Shown: positions 25,201 through 40,200, numbered from the stretch's first letter. The stretch: DNA of 64,000 bases from Himantopus leucocephalus (GCA_003993805.1 RSEF01000005.1:13077012-13141011); one strand, 5' to 3'. Translations and numbers: made by a program. The notes: generated from the letters alone by a model not told the origin.

Positions 25201-28200
25201 TTAACGTAACTATAGGGAATTCATTGAAAATGCTAATTTTTTAGTACTATTAGTAAGAGCAAGTTTCCAAGCTCTGAACTTACTGATCGTACTATTTTGT
25301 CCCCTTCACCCTGTCCATTGGAGGCCAAATAAGTCAACATAAATCTTTAGTCTCTCTAAATTTGTTATCTATGCACACTTTTCACTATTTTGAATATGAA
25401 TGACTAGAACTCTCTCCTATGCCAGGAGTTCAGCAACAACCCCACACAACTTTAGAAGCTGGTAAGAAATAGCTGTTATTTTGTAAATAACTAAGTATTA
25501 CCTGCTACCTCCTTGCTCCTCTGAGAGGCTTCAGAAGCCAAAGCGTATGATATGGTAATGATGCGCTCCTGCTCTTGCAGCTGTGAATCTAAATCAACCG
25601 AGTTGTGTTTGTCCTGGGCAACAGTAGGCTGTAGATTGTGCATACTAGTGGGAAAGTGCAAAACAACATTAACATTTACAAACATAAAGAAGAATCCACC
25701 ATGCAGACGAGAACAAGCTTGAATTCACACAGCAGTTTTCAGATCTCATCTATCAAGATCTGTATTTTATTGAAGTTCTTTAAACTAGTGTTAGATATTG
25801 TATGTAAATAACTGCAGCATATAAAGACAAATGATGCAGCCATTACACATTCAGCCACAATTTCTGCATAGCCTGAAGTACATCTGAAAGTCCTTTGCTA
25901 TAAATACACTGTTTACATGAAAGCACTACCAAAAAATGCTATTTATTTGAAGTTGTTAATAAAATTTCTTGTTAGTGCCCAGAGGAAAAAGTATAACCTG
26001 GTGGTCCTCAGCCACAAACTCTTTCCAAAGAGACAGCAGATACTTGAGGTAATGAAATTCTCGAAACCGAATGTTTCACTTGACTCTACATTAGCTGTAA
26101 GTAGCCAAAAGTGTTCTTTCAGAACTCCAGCTCTCTGGAGACAACTGAAACTTGCTCTCACACTGACTTTTCTTCTGCTTTTGGCCCGATCTGTGCCTTT
26201 CCTTCCTCCTCACTCTTATCTACAAGTTGCTTGCTAAGGAATCACTACTATTTTAGGATGCTCTGAAAAAGAAAATGGACATACACAGAATTTGTCATTA
26301 TGTCCTCCACCCTGTTTTAAAAAGGAGCTTTAAATATACTATGTAAATTCTGTGTGCATTTTCTAAAAGCCACAAGTTACACTTAGATAATTCAATAGGA
26401 GTTAGACTGTTGTATGAAGTTAGTTCCCAATGTTTAACATCAGCCCCTAGATAAGATTTGGAAAAAAACTGACCTGGATTTAGTAAGAATATTCTTTATC
26501 TTTTCTGCTTTACGCTGCCTTGCTGCCAGTTCTTCTGTAGAAAGAGGCTCTTCTGGCTCCAGTTCAACATAGCGTTCTGGAATTGCAACCTTCTCAGGTT
26601 TTGACAGCTGTGGAAAGAAAGCAAGCGTCAAGTTTTTAATAACAAAGACTTAAAAAAAATTGAGATAAGTTCTCCTCAATGGGAGAACACAGGGAAAAGA
26701 ATAAAGCTTTGGCTTTCACAGTCAATACGTGTACCTGATACTAAACACTCCCTCTGGATATGAGCTGATGCCCTTTTAACAGTGTCTTTTCCCTCTGATT
26801 CATTTTACTTTAGAAGATAGATCGAACAAATATTAAAGAAGATTACAACAGAAATCAGAATCAAAAGGGAACCTTTCTTCAGCCTGAGGCTTAGAGCCCA
26901 AAATAGGCCACTGCCTAAAACTGTTACAGTGGAAAGAAGCAACTACTACAAGGCTCACTGGACAACCTGAGATTTTAATGTCATGATATTTATATTGTGC
27001 CAGTGAGAACTTCCTACAATTGAAAGGAAATATCACCTAAAGTTTTAATCTAGCGTATCATTCTTTTGAGACTGCATGATATTCTTCTGTGAGCAGTGGA
27101 GAAAAGAAAAAAAAACCAACCAAAAAAACCCCAACAGTTTGTAATCATCTTAGGAAATTCTTTGACTACAAAATCTGAAATTGTAGGTGTTCAAAAACTG
27201 TCTAGGGAACTGACCCAGAAATGCATTAACATCGTGCAATGTAACAACACGTTGCATACACTTAATTCTGTAGAGTGAAAATTCTAATACGATTGCACAA
27301 AAGCTAGCGACAAGTTTTTGTTAGGATCAGTTTCTTTCCGGGAAATTTTTGCTCCACATAAGAGACCCAGATCACCCAATGAAAATTCAGCTTACAAATG
27401 GACTTTGAAAACCAATGCTTATTATACAGAACAGATTGCTTTTGAAAAGCATAAGTAGAGGATGTGTGAATAAATAAAAATAAGTAAAGAGGTACTATTT
27501 TTTTTCTTCTCTGTAGATTTCTGTTAAAACACTCGTGAGGTGATAAATTTTCAAAACTCAGTTTTAAATAAAAATAATCCTAAATTCTTCACCGCCACAC
27601 TAATTCAATGGCATACATGAAGTGGCCTGACCTAACCCTCAGTGATTAGGCTCAGTAATTTGCAGGCAATCATAGACCCAAAGCATACCATACGGTCATT
27701 GGCATTCATAATCACATTAAAATCACAACCTCAAATTTTGATACTTCCTTCTCAGTAAACCCAAGGCCAATGCTGTGTGAAAAATCCTCATTTTCCACTA
27801 TACTTTTTTTACCTTCAAATCCAACTCCTCTCTGGAGCTCTGTAGCTATGTGTGTATATATATATATTCTTTTTTTTAAAAAAATGTGTATCTATCTCCA
27901 TACTATAACTAACCTAGACCAGCTCATCCTGCCACGTCCAGAATAACAAATTCAGTTATCATGTGAAGAGCAGATTTATTAGCCTTAAAGACACAACTGA
28001 GTACGTTTCCTTATGAGGCACAGAAGTACCTCAGGTACAGAAGTGTCTGCCAGGTGAAGAGGATGGGTACGTGAAATAGAAAAGGACAACAGGGCTAACT
28101 TGTGAAAGAAGCTTTACATTCAGAGCTTCAAACCTGCTTCAGTTACTCTGAAGTAGGACAGAAATGCCTATAAGCAAAAATGTTTCCTATCCTAGGCTGA

Positions 28201-31200
28201 AGGAGCTAATTTGGATGTACAAAGTGATTCATGTTGCCTTACAAGCCTTCTGGAAAAAAATTCAATAGCAGAGTGCAACAAGAAAAGGCAATACAACGAA
28301 AGTATTTTTTCTGTTTCTGAAGTTTACAGGAGCACTGCATTTTCTGTAGAAGATATACAAAGATTAATTGAAAGATACATTCAGTTCATAGAGATTAACA
28401 GATAAAGGCTTACAGATTCAACCTCTTACAAATATCACTCTATATTAAATGATACATTGCCAACAGCTTTCAGAAGAGTAAAGGTGCTTTCTAGTCTAAT
28501 TATCATTAATAATTTTACTGATTTTCCGTCTACCATGACATTTTACACATGCATAGTACCTACTGAAATCTTTCCACTTGCTATATTATTTCTTTTCCAC
28601 AAGATGGCTCAATCGCATTTCAAACAAATACTTTACTCAGTTACTAGAGTTTAAAAAAAGATCTAGTGCCCAGAACAGCAACCAAGTCATTTGAAAAGCT
28701 GACAGAAAGGTGTTTTTTGTTCTGACCAGAATAAAGCAGCGCTTCCTCTTCTCTACTGTGTTTTGCCAGTCAAAATGAAGAGCAAAATAGCTCTGGGGAA
28801 CTAACTTTTACTTCATTGCTGTTTCTGATTTTCAAATACTCTTGATGTTATGAAAAAAAATTGGTGCCCAAGTTATCTCTTCCTCCATTTTACCAGTTAG
28901 AGGACAGGGAGCAGCCAGAAATGGACAGATAATGCATATCAACTCCTGCCTACGTGGCTGGTGCCATCGTGAGAGTTTTGGCTTTTATGACAATGGGACA
29001 TTCTTTGATGACTATAACCTGTTAGAGAGGGATGGAATCCACCTGTCTAGAAGAGGCAACGGAATCTTTGGCAGCAGGCTGGCTAGCTTGATAACATGGG
29101 CTTTAAACTGAAGGACTCGGGGGGGCGGTGTCCAAAATGGCAGTGCTCATGTCATCGCATCCAACTGGGGAATAAGCCAGGCCAATCAGAGCAGCAACAA
29201 ATGCTCCTTAGCTGATTCCCAAAATGAGGACTAGAAGGCCAACCAACTCAAGGGTGTGTATGGCTACAGTGGATCCTCTTGCTCCCCTCCAGGGAAACCT
29301 GTATGTTCGATTACCCCTCTGAAATGCCTGTACACCAACACACGCAGCATGGGGAACAAACAGGAAGAATCAGAGATTTCTGTGTGGTCGCAGGACCGTG
29401 ATCTCATTGCAACTACAGAGACACGGTGGGATAACTCGAATGACTGGAATGCTGTCATGGATAGCTACATACTTTTTAGGAAAGACAGGCCAGTGTGGCG
29501 AGGTCGTGGAGTTGCTCTCTATGTGAGAGAGCAGCTGGAATGTATCAAGCTCTGCCTAGGGGTGGATGAAGAACGTGTTGAGAGCTTATGGGTAAGAATT
29601 AAGGGGCAGGCTAAAATGTGAGACACTATTGTGGCTGTTTACTACAGACCACCGGATCAGGAAGGGGAAGTCGATGTGGCCTTCTACAGACAGCTGGAAA
29701 TAGCCTCACAATAACAGGGCCTGGGTTCTCAGCCACCCTGATATTTGCTGGAAAGGCAATACAGCCAGGCACACACAGTCCAGGAGGTTTCTGCAGATAA
29801 CTTTTGATAAGTTTTGATGATAACTTTTTGACACAGGTGGTGGAGGAACCAACAAGGAGAGGTGCACTGCTAGATCTTGTGCTGACAAAGAAAGAAAGAC
29901 TAGTTGGGGATGTGAAGATTGGGGGTAGCCTTGGCTGTAGATCATGAGATGGTGGAGTTCAGAATCCTGCATGGAAGAAGCAGCGCAAAAAGGAGAATTA
30001 CAACCCTGAACTTCAGGAGAGCTAACTTTGGCCTCTTCAAAGACCTACTTGGAGGAATCCCATGGGTTAAGGCTCTAGAAGGTAGGGGGATCAAAGAGAG
30101 CTGGTTAATATTCAAGCAGCCCTTACTCCAAGCTCAAGATTGGTGCATCCCTAGGAGCAAGAAATCAAGCAAAGGAGGCAGGAGACCTGCATGGATGAGC
30201 CAAGAGCTTCTGGTAAAACTCAAATGGAGGAAGGAAGTCTACAGAATGTGGAAAAAGGGACTGGCTGCTTGGATGAAATATAGGAACATTGTCAGGGTAT
30301 GCAGGGATGCAATGAAGAAGGCTAAGGCCCACTTGGAATTAAACCTGGCAAGAGATGTCAAGGACAGTAAGAAGGGCTTCTTCAAGTACATCAGTAGTAA
30401 AAGGAATACTAGGGAAAATGTGGGCTCACTGCTGAATAAGGTGGGTGCCTGGTGAAGGAGGAGAAGGTGGGGTTACTGAATGCCTTCTTTGCTTCAGTCT
30501 TTACTGTTAAGGCTGGCACTCGGGAATCCCAGACCCTGGAGGTAAGAGAGAGAAACTGGAGAAAAGGTAAGCTTAGGAAGCGTGGGTTTGATGAGTGGAC
30601 AGTGAGGTGGATTGAGAACTGGCTGAACGGCAGAGCTCAGAGGGCTGTGATCAGTGGCACAGAGTCTAGTTGAAGGCCTGAAACTAGCGGTGTTCCCCAG
30701 GGGTCAATACGGGGTTCAGTCTTACTCCGTATATTCATCAATGACCTGGATGAGGGGACAGAATGTACCCTCAACAAGCTTGCTGATGACACAAAACTGG
30801 GAGGAGCGGCTGACACACCAGANNNNNNNNNNNNNNNNNNNNNNNNNNNNNNNNNNNNNNNNNNNNNNNNNNNNNNNNNNNNNNNNNNNNNNNNNNNNNN
30901 NNNNNNNNNNNNNNNNNNNNNNCCTGCATCTGTTTAGCCTGGAGAAGAGAAGACTGAGAGGGGATTCAATCAATGCTTAAAAATACCTAAAGGGAGGGTG
31001 TCAACAGGATGCGGCCATACTTTTTTCAGTGGTGCCCAGCGACAGGACAAGAGGCAATGGGCACAAGCTGGAACACAGGAAATTCCATCTGAACATAAGG
31101 AAATACTTCTTTGCTTTAAGGGTGGCAGTGCACTGGAACAGGCTGCCCAGAGAGGTGGTGGAGTCTCCTCCTCTGGAGATATTCAAAACCTGCCTGGATA

Positions 31201-34200
31201 TGTTCCTGTCCAACCTGCTCTAGGTGAACCTGCTTTGGCCAGGGGGTTGGACTAGATCATCTCCGATGATCTCCCTTCCAACCCCTACCATTCTGTGAGT
31301 CTCATCTTTTTTTTCCAATTTGTATAACATTGTCTAACTTAATCCCATTTTCCTCTATAAAGGCTGAGATGTCTATTTCAAACAGTAGAGCAAACCTTTC
31401 AATTTCTTCTCTCCACTAAAACACAACACAAACCTTATAGAGATTCTAAGTGCCAGGCCATAAATTTTCAATACCCAAAAGACACCTTTTAGTTCAAACT
31501 TCCAGCTAACTTTTGAAAGAAAAGATGAGAATTCACTACCTAAAACTTAGAAAGGTTAATATTTTGGGGCACAGAATAGAAGGCAAAAACTGATGAGTGT
31601 TACCTCTCTGCTGATATCTAAATCATAGTCTTGAGGCTCCAGGTCTGTCTCTGTCACTGCTACTGGCTGAACTTTTAACCATTCATTTTCATCCTTGTCT
31701 TCTCCACGAATTGCCCTCTCAAGTAACTGCAAATCAAATTCTTGCTCTCGTTTCCACTGGTAACAGATACAAAACAATTAACAGCATTCAACCATACTGA
31801 CAAATTCATCATTTAGCAATGTACGTTACTACTGCTGCAAATGATATATTGCTGAAAGAATCCCCAGAGCAAACTCCTTAACTGACAAGAAAACAAAAAT
31901 GCAACTGTATTTCTTGGAACATGTGGCTGGGAGACTTGATCTCTACCTGTGCTGCACAGATTTTGGAGTATTGTTTAATTTTACAGGGAACGTTCAGTGC
32001 TATTAAATTCCAACAAATGTATTAATAGCAATTTCCCATATGCTGATTAACATAGAACTAGCTACACACAAACATCTTTGGAAGCACAGATGTCAATACA
32101 AGTGAGTCTATGGACTGACAGACATTCTAGGCATTCTAACCAGGCTGTGCTCTGTGATTTTGAATCACTACACAGAAAGGGTATTTATATTGCAGGTTGA
32201 GAATTGCTACTGGAAAATTTTATGTATCTTTCTAGAATAATACCTAGTGATTAAAGCTGATAATATTTTACATACTAGCATTAACTTGTCTTGAATTTAA
32301 AAAATAGTAATTTAGTAACTTCCAAGCTCTTGTGTCTTTAGTAAAGTAAACTTTACTAAAGTTATCTTTACCTGCAAAGATAGAAAAATCTTTCACATTC
32401 TGTCTTTACAAGGTAAATATTTAGCAATAATAAATTCAGAAAGTATTTAAATTAAGCAGCACAATTTTAGAGTTCCCAAATCATTGCGTAGTAGCTCCTT
32501 CATAACTACATACAATACAGCTGCATATAAACTCATGCTTAACGACACTACCAACGCTTTTTTGTTCAAATATTAAGTTCAGTTGCAGCATTGCTCCATC
32601 CAGCAGATCTCAGCGACTTTACCATACAGAATTGAAACATGATATTTAAAGCAGTGGGAAAGAGAAGGAACAAAAATGACAACAACAAAAAAATTGTCTC
32701 CTCAAGCATTTGAGAGTATCAACAGGAGAACGTGCCATTATGTGTTTCTTAAAAGCACCTCTGCTATTTCTGTTACAAATCTTTGGCTTGTTTTGGTTGA
32801 AGTTTGAACTTCATATGAAGTCCTTAGACTTCATTATGCTCCTTGCATTAATACATCTAATTGAAACCTATTCATGCACAAGCTCTCAATATTCACTCAG
32901 AAGATACATATCTTCCACGTATATTAAAAAAGTTAAATAGCTAAAAGGCAATTATATATCAAAAATTAATGTTTCTTTACAGAATTCAAAAGAGAAAAAA
33001 ATGTTTTCTCATATGAGTACTTCGAACTCATTCTTCTACTCATATTCGAACCAGGCCTGATTGACATAGTGTATTTTAAATACCCAGTATCATTTTCAAG
33101 TTATTATATATAGGTAAGAAAAACATCAAACCATTATTACCAAGCAGTATTTTTATTGGCTTTGATGTTACGACTTTACATTAAAAAGGCATTGTATATA
33201 ACAAATGAATTCATGTACTGTGATCAATGCTTAAAATGTCATACTACACTTGAGAGCTGACCGATTAAAAATTAGAGTTACACATACAATGTATGTTTAA
33301 AGCAAATGTTACATACTGAGCAGCACTTCAATTACACATTTAAATGTTTGCCATTTTGGCTGCTAAATAACTGTAATGCTGTAAGTAATTGTGCTATGAA
33401 ACATGCTTTTTGCGTATCGAAGCCCCATAGGTACAAGAGATGACCTCTGCAAAACATTGGTAGGGCTGAAAGATTCTATTTTAATTCTTTACAGCAAGAA
33501 AAAGACCAAGATGGCACCCAAATTTATAGATAAAGTGTTTGCCACAAGTGTTAATAAAGAGTGTTATGAAAACGTTTAAATTCGACTTGTGTATGTTACG
33601 TGAATCAGGAAACATAAGAAGCTCAGATTTAGTTTTTCTAATTAAAATACGAAAATAACAGTGATACTATAGTTCTACAGTTCCCAAATATTATGCACTA
33701 TCTTTAATAAATTTGTGATCACAAACCAGAAGACAAAAATAGATGAATGTCTCCAAGTAGTGCACTCGTATTTACTGGGAAAGTAAATACAAATAACTGG
33801 TTGTAAATTAGTTCTACTGAACAGTGGGAATGAAAGGTTGAATATTATAGCTTTTTTTTAATGCCAGCAATTGACACACATGTACTAAATGCAATTAAGC
33901 CTGGTAAAAATTGAGTAGTCCAGTTAGAAGTTTTAAAATAACTACAAAATTCTGCAAATTAAAAACAAGCAAACAAAAAAAGAGGCATTAGGTATGATAA
34001 GTGACGAATCTAAAAGCAAGAGATCTTGTGCAATGAATTAGGTAAAACAAGGTGATCATTCTAAAGCTCTAGTGGACCAAATAAAAAAATAAATTAAAAG
34101 ACCACAGCATAAGTGCAATTACAGTACAATCTTGGTTTAGCACCAAGTGAGCGACTGGGTAACTTCACCAATTAGAATTGCTTTGGTTAGTATCCAAAAT

Positions 34201-37200
34201 GTATCTTTACAAACTTATCACCTGTACAGCATTTAATCTCAGAACGCAACAAAAATCCTTTTCTTCAGCAGCTTAAATTTGAGCCTTATTAGAATATTCT
34301 ACATTTCGAGCTTTAAAGAAGAATTTGTATCAATTAAAACACATTAGCTCTTACATAAATTTCTAATCAGCATGATCAGATTTTAAAACGGATTATCCAT
34401 GTATCATCTCTTTAAAAAAAAACAAACACCACCCTGGACTGATATTACCACAACTATCTTGCAGCCTAATTTGTGGATTAAAAAGAAAAATACCCACGGT
34501 GAATAAGAACATTCTAAAAGGCCCATTCCATTATGAAGCAGTTTTAAAACTGTACAATTTTCTTACACTTTCTAAATACAATTCCAATAAAAACCAATCA
34601 TGTCTCTGACATCACTCCAATATACTCACATCTCCACTCAGCACACTAACCTCTGACCAACTTACCTGCTGAACTTGCTACATATACTGTAACTACTAGT
34701 AAAAAACCCATCATCTGTTACTGACACACTCTGATCTCATTTTATACTGTATAACACTAATTTAATTAGAAGCATCACACATACTCAAGTGAAAGTGCTT
34801 GCTAGGAGAAAAAAAAATCCACAGATATTTTTAGTTTAGTCCTTTTAAGGCATATCTAACATACTGAGCCTACGTCTGCAGAAATGGGCCTGATGAAAGA
34901 CCGAGATGAAACAGACTGCCTTTCTCCTTGGCTAAGAGTTCTCTTGCGTTCACGAACTAATGCCTTCTGATGTCGCTTCATTCTTTCTAGTTGTTCCTCT
35001 GCACTCATCTTGCCTCTTTGGTGGTCTCCAGAGTATAAACGTTCCAAGGCACTCTTTGGTCTCTCCTGTAGAAGTCACAAGGCACACAAAACACATGTTG
35101 AAATTAATACTTTGCAAGAAGTATACAAAAAACTAACTCTTTCTCCTACCTTATTACTAAATTAACATGATATTGTTCTATTATTTTTGCATTATTTTGC
35201 ATATTTCAACTCCGTATTTTCTATTAGTACTGCTGATTTTTGATTCTAAACCTTGTTTTATAAATCTGTTTCAAATGCAGTAAGATGTCTGTCTGCTTCC
35301 TGATTCATTTAAGAAAGTGAAAAAATGGAGATTTTATTAGATCACAGATGTTGGGTCCTCTCCCATGCTACTACAATCCTACTTCCTGCTATGCAAAATA
35401 TATTCTGGTCTTAACTACTTTGAACAGTTCAGACAATTGTCTTCAGATGGTCACTTGTATCTTACCTTGGACCTATCCCTTCGAAGCGTTGCATATGATG
35501 AAATGGTATATGATTGGTGCAATCTGGAAGTTGATCCAGATAACCCTTTATAAGGAAAAAGAAAAAGCTTTAAAACCAAATGACAGACAAAATGAAGACA
35601 AGTATCAGATATTTTTTAAATTATTATGCTTTTTCTATGATATTCTGGCTACTATTTTAGCTCACGTTTCACATTTTGCAGTTCAGAGGATCATGAGAAG
35701 CATGAAATTTCATTTTGGCCAAACGTAATGTAGCACAGTGGGGATATAGTGTCAAGTTACATGTAGTGTCTGGGGACATTATAATCTTATTCTTTATCGC
35801 TTTCATTTCAATGGAAATGTAAGTGTTTAAAAGATACCTGAGTTTGTAAAAGATCACACAGAAATTATAAGGAAAAATAACTCTGAATATAGGAGAGATT
35901 CTAACAGCTAATTTCATGTTTTGGTATGCTTTTTTTTTTTAAGAATTATATATTAAGTTGCTTTGCAAAAGGCTGGTTGTCTGTAACAGCACCATTAAAG
36001 TGCACAAAATCTCTAGACTTTCACAGCACTGTATAGTTAATCTAATAGTAATGATCTGATGATAAAGCCCATCTCCAGAAAATCCTAGGAGAGAAAAGCT
36101 CCTATACAGACAGTACTGTTAAAAATCAACTACATAAATTCCTGGCTTACCACGGGTAGGTAATGTCTGGTATCCACTGTCAGAACTTATTAAACCACTG
36201 GAAGGTTGGCTGAGGTCACCACCTATTGTTGCTAGTTCTGGTTCACTCATGTATGAACGCAGTTCCACCTAGATGGAAAAATACTCATCAGCTCAAATCA
36301 AGTCACAGACAGCAAGTCTTAACAATCTTAAAACAAATCCTAAAGCTTTGTCTCTGAATTACTAAATCTCTCTCTGCCATTATTATACAGCATAGATCCC
36401 TCCCTGCCATTACTATCTCTCTGCCATTAGCTCTCTCTCCTTATTACAAGACCTAGAGGTCCGTATATTTTACAGACAGTATCTTTTATTATAGAATCAG
36501 ATATCTTTAAAGCGCAGGTGTATAGGTGTATGAGCGCTCACCCTATAATCTCCATTTACATACTGTCCCAGTTCTCTGTCTCTCTTTCTTTCATCGGACT
36601 GACGTTTCAGGCCCCGCACCGATGTGTGTCTGATGACAGTGGCTTCTCTCGGGAGAGGTGGAACAGCTGGTGGCTGATCATCAGGACTGTACAACTGAGG
36701 CAGAGGAGGTCTGGGTGGTGCTTCATCTTCCTGGTAACAGGAAAGTGCAAGTATTTGGCAAACAATCTTAAAACAGTCTGGCATAAACTGACTGAAAGTT
36801 CATTACATTATATGAGTTATTTGTGACTTCTTTAGCATGCTCTCCTCTGTCCACACCCGGAGCCTGAGGCTTTAAAAACCAAACGAGACCCAAGAAAGCA
36901 AACAACTGATCAACAAGAAAGCATTACCAAGGAAGGCTCTGCATTGGTATGTTCTAAAACAGTATATGGCCACTGTACTTAAAGCTCCAGGTGACGCACA
37001 TATATTCTCCTGTAAGTGCTACTGCTCAGTTTCAATACACACACTTTAAGTGTCTCCCCATTGTGCCTCCATACTGTGTGCACTTTGTAACCATGAAACT
37101 TTCACTGTTTGTGCCAGAAGTAAATGGAAACATTGGTGAACGAATCTCACAAGAGCAGTACTTACAACCTTTGGCTTTAGCTTAATTGGTGACTGAAGAG

Positions 37201-40200
37201 GGGGCTCAATTTTTTTCAGCTGCTGTGCTTGGTGTTGCGTTCTGGTCTGGAAATAAGGCTGCGGATACAGCCTAACCTCCAGAGAGGATTTAACCGGACT
37301 GGGAGGAGGGCTTTGTGGAACTGAAAGTTTGCTCTCCGCAGTTGCGAGGGAAGCTGGTAAGGAAGGCACTGAAGACTGAGAAAACGAAGGCACTATTTTT
37401 CTCTCTAGGGAAGAAATATGCAAATGTCTTAGGTGTTGTTTCTTATCCATAAGGTTCATAAGAATAGCAATTAACATACCTAGACTTCATAAAGCAGCCC
37501 TACTACTCTGCACATTGCTTTGAACGCAAACGGGTTTTTTTGGACATAAAAACATTTGAGTGTTACATTATAGCAGGGGTGGAAAACATTGTCTTGATGA
37601 GGATCAAGCAAACCTTTCAGGCCAAAAATAAAAACACATACTTTAATATCATCTAGTAAAATTCCTCGGAAAGGGCAGTGGGAGGGAAGGAAGGAAAAGC
37701 CCAAGAGTCATATGAAATCAGTTCATAGGCTGTATTTGGCCCCGTGCCGCAGATTCCTTAAGAAGCCTATAGACAAAGCTAAGCACTCATAGCCATACCT
37801 TAAATAAAATAAGATCTCATGATCTCAGAACTGTTTTATCTCTGTATGTAAAAGGTAAGCAAAGATACTTTAGATACAAAGTGAATTTACAGGAGGCGTC
37901 AACAGTCTTTTGCTATCCCAATGCCTTAGGTCTTTTCTTTGAAACTTACTAATGCAATTGAAATGCAGACCACACACACTTTCCCTTTCTCTTTTCCATA
38001 GCTGATGTTGTTGCTCTGCCCACCAAACACCTGCCTGAAGAGGGACGGGGAAGGCAACTGCAGCAAGGGCAGCTGGGCAGCATCCAAGGGTGGGGAGAAA
38101 GAAAAAAAGACCAAAAAAAAAAAAAACGGAGAANACAGAGAGGAGTTCCTGGACAGAATGCAGAATAGATACTATGCTGGTATGAGCCTGGCATGTGACA
38201 GAGGCTCTTTCTGCAACTTGCAGAACTTAGCCCATTATTATTATTATTGTTCCCATTTTATGGCTTGTTTCATTTTAGTGCCATCAGTGTGTGAAAACAA
38301 ACAACAAAAGACCTTTTTGCCACCTCAACCAAAGAAACACCAAGTCAATGTGCTCAATCAAGAGAGATTTCTGATGCAACCAACAGCAGAATTAACTGGA
38401 TTTTCTGCAGTAGATCAAACTTCTAGACTATTTGCACAGACCCAAAGATTCAGCTGCATTTGTGTATTTTTTTTTATGTTTTAATTATGTTCTCCTTACC
38501 TGGATTCTTGATAGAGTCTACTATAGTTTTGTAGTTTGTTTTATTTGCACTCAAGCCAGCTGTAACATCTTCAATTCTCCACAAGTCTTTTTGTATTTGT
38601 GTTTTCTCCTGATGTTTGTAGTAAAAGAAAACATAAAAATCAATTATATCTAATTTTTCATTTATTATGGGCTTATCCTTCTTTTGATACCAAAGCCAAA
38701 CTAATGTTTCAGAACTTAGATGAAAACTTACGAGTCTAGAAATTATTTAACTAATTACTTTAAAAAAAATCCACCAACACAAACCAACATATCTTGCCCA
38801 TTAAATTTATTAGAGCATTTCCTGAGTCATGGAAGACTTCCTATAGAAGACTGGGGAAAGAGACACATCTACCTTCTTCTCTACAATATTATTCAGGCTA
38901 CAAAAAACCTAGTTTAATGTTCTACATAAAATGAGCTTACAGAACCTTTTCATTTGAACTTTGTTCTTAAATCCTACACTAACACACTTAAGACTGCTAA
39001 GGCAGCCTTACAAAACTCATCCTAATACATTTAGGGCAAATGTCCAACATTAAAAAAGCAAAAAATAAGAATAGTCTCCCTGAATACTGCTGTGAACTTC
39101 CTAATAGCTTTTAATGGTTGAAATATAAACCGAAAACTCAGAAGGGCTGCCAAGTTTAATTTCTGCTTATATTTTGGTTGTTAGGCCTACTGGACATGCT
39201 GTATTATATGTTGAAACAATATATTGCTGCTGTTCCAGGATTTGGCCTCATCTTGCATCCTATTTGCTTCACCGAGTCTTTCCAGAATGAAAGAAAGGGA
39301 AGCTTTGTCTACAGTTTGGACTGTATCTTGCAGCCAGAGGCCCTATCTACTGAAGGCATCGCTTCAGTCAGATGTTCACTGCAATCATCATAAATAGCTA
39401 TTCTCATCTACTTAATCAAAGCCTGGTAAATTCTGCCTTCAAAAATTGGCATTAAGAATAAACTTAGTAAAACCAAGAGGAAAACAATGTTATTAAAGAA
39501 AGCAGAAGGCAGTGAAACACTTTAGTTAAGAATTGCTTACGAACTGCTCAAGAACTCTAGAAATTCATCACTTGCCATGAGCTGCAAAATAACTGCTAAT
39601 TAATCCTATAAGTCTGAAAGAGAAAAACTTTAGTAAAAGCTCTTACACCTCATAGAGCTAAGGAAGGCATATAAATTGCTTTCCACTTTGTGTCTTAGAT
39701 CAGAAAATATGTTCAGCCAGGTTATAGATCAGCAAGCAGGGTGCCAAGAACACAAACATTTAAATGATGGAGAACGTTATTTGCCTGTAGTAAACTCACT
39801 CGATAGATGGGATGTATCTTGAAAGATTGTCAGGATACAAACTATAAATTTGCACGTTTCATTTCATTTTTCTGAGATTAATCATACTACAAGGAACCGA
39901 ATGATGGATTTACAATAATCAAGCCTCAGAACTGGTTAAAAATACCCCACATGTACAAAACATCCTGCTTCTGAAAGCACTCAGAAAATGTTCGATCAGT
40001 AATGTACAAAAGCCAGGAGATCTTTTAATATTATTTCTTCCCATTACTTAAATATTGATGTGAAGAGAATATTTTAGATCAAAAATGGACTAGATCTAAC
40101 AGATAAACAGATGAATTTATTTTTAAATTATGAAAGCCAAGATTGCTGTTCACGAAAGGGTATAAATATACTTTATGGGCAAGCATGAAAAGGTAACCTG

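Larger units (their letters stand above)
26608..31603 (-). other. PLEKHA7 intron between exons 17 and 18
   Basis: 5.0 kb, nearly half of it the antisense CR1 at 28861-31303. The rest is AT-rich with no coding evidence. Confidence 0.85.
31757..34864 (-). other. PLEKHA7 intron between exons 16 and 17
   Basis: 3.1 kb. The start doubles as the 3' end of the short isoform (stop at 34856). Holds the inverted repeat at 32336-32361. No exon-like unit found. Confidence 0.8.
35066..37165 (-). other. Short PLEKHA7 introns among exons 12 to 16
   Basis: Introns 35066-35465, 35546-36150, 36269-36541 and 36731-37165 are each 270-605 nt. Apart from the degenerate tandem repeat at 36366-36440, nothing was recognised. 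Confidence 0.8.

Noticed and set aside
25491..25504. Gly-Asn-Thr-stop as the natural PLEKHA7 C-terminus
   Set aside because: The bases form a plausible donor (GCAG|GTAATA), and a phase-matched terminal exon with a paralogue-like tail exists at 22267. Read-through remains possible as a minor form.
29256..29621. 121-codon plus-strand open frame as a host gene
   Set aside because: It is the endonuclease start of a CR1 retrotransposon; neighbouring frames and the 3' tail are CR1 as well.
29919..30455. 178-codon plus-strand open frame as a host gene
   Set aside because: It is CR1 ORF2 sequence between endonuclease and reverse transcriptase, in a broken copy.
38005..38484. 159-codon plus-strand frame
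   Set aside because: It crosses an A-run and an N, lies antisense in a PLEKHA7 intron and has no domain.
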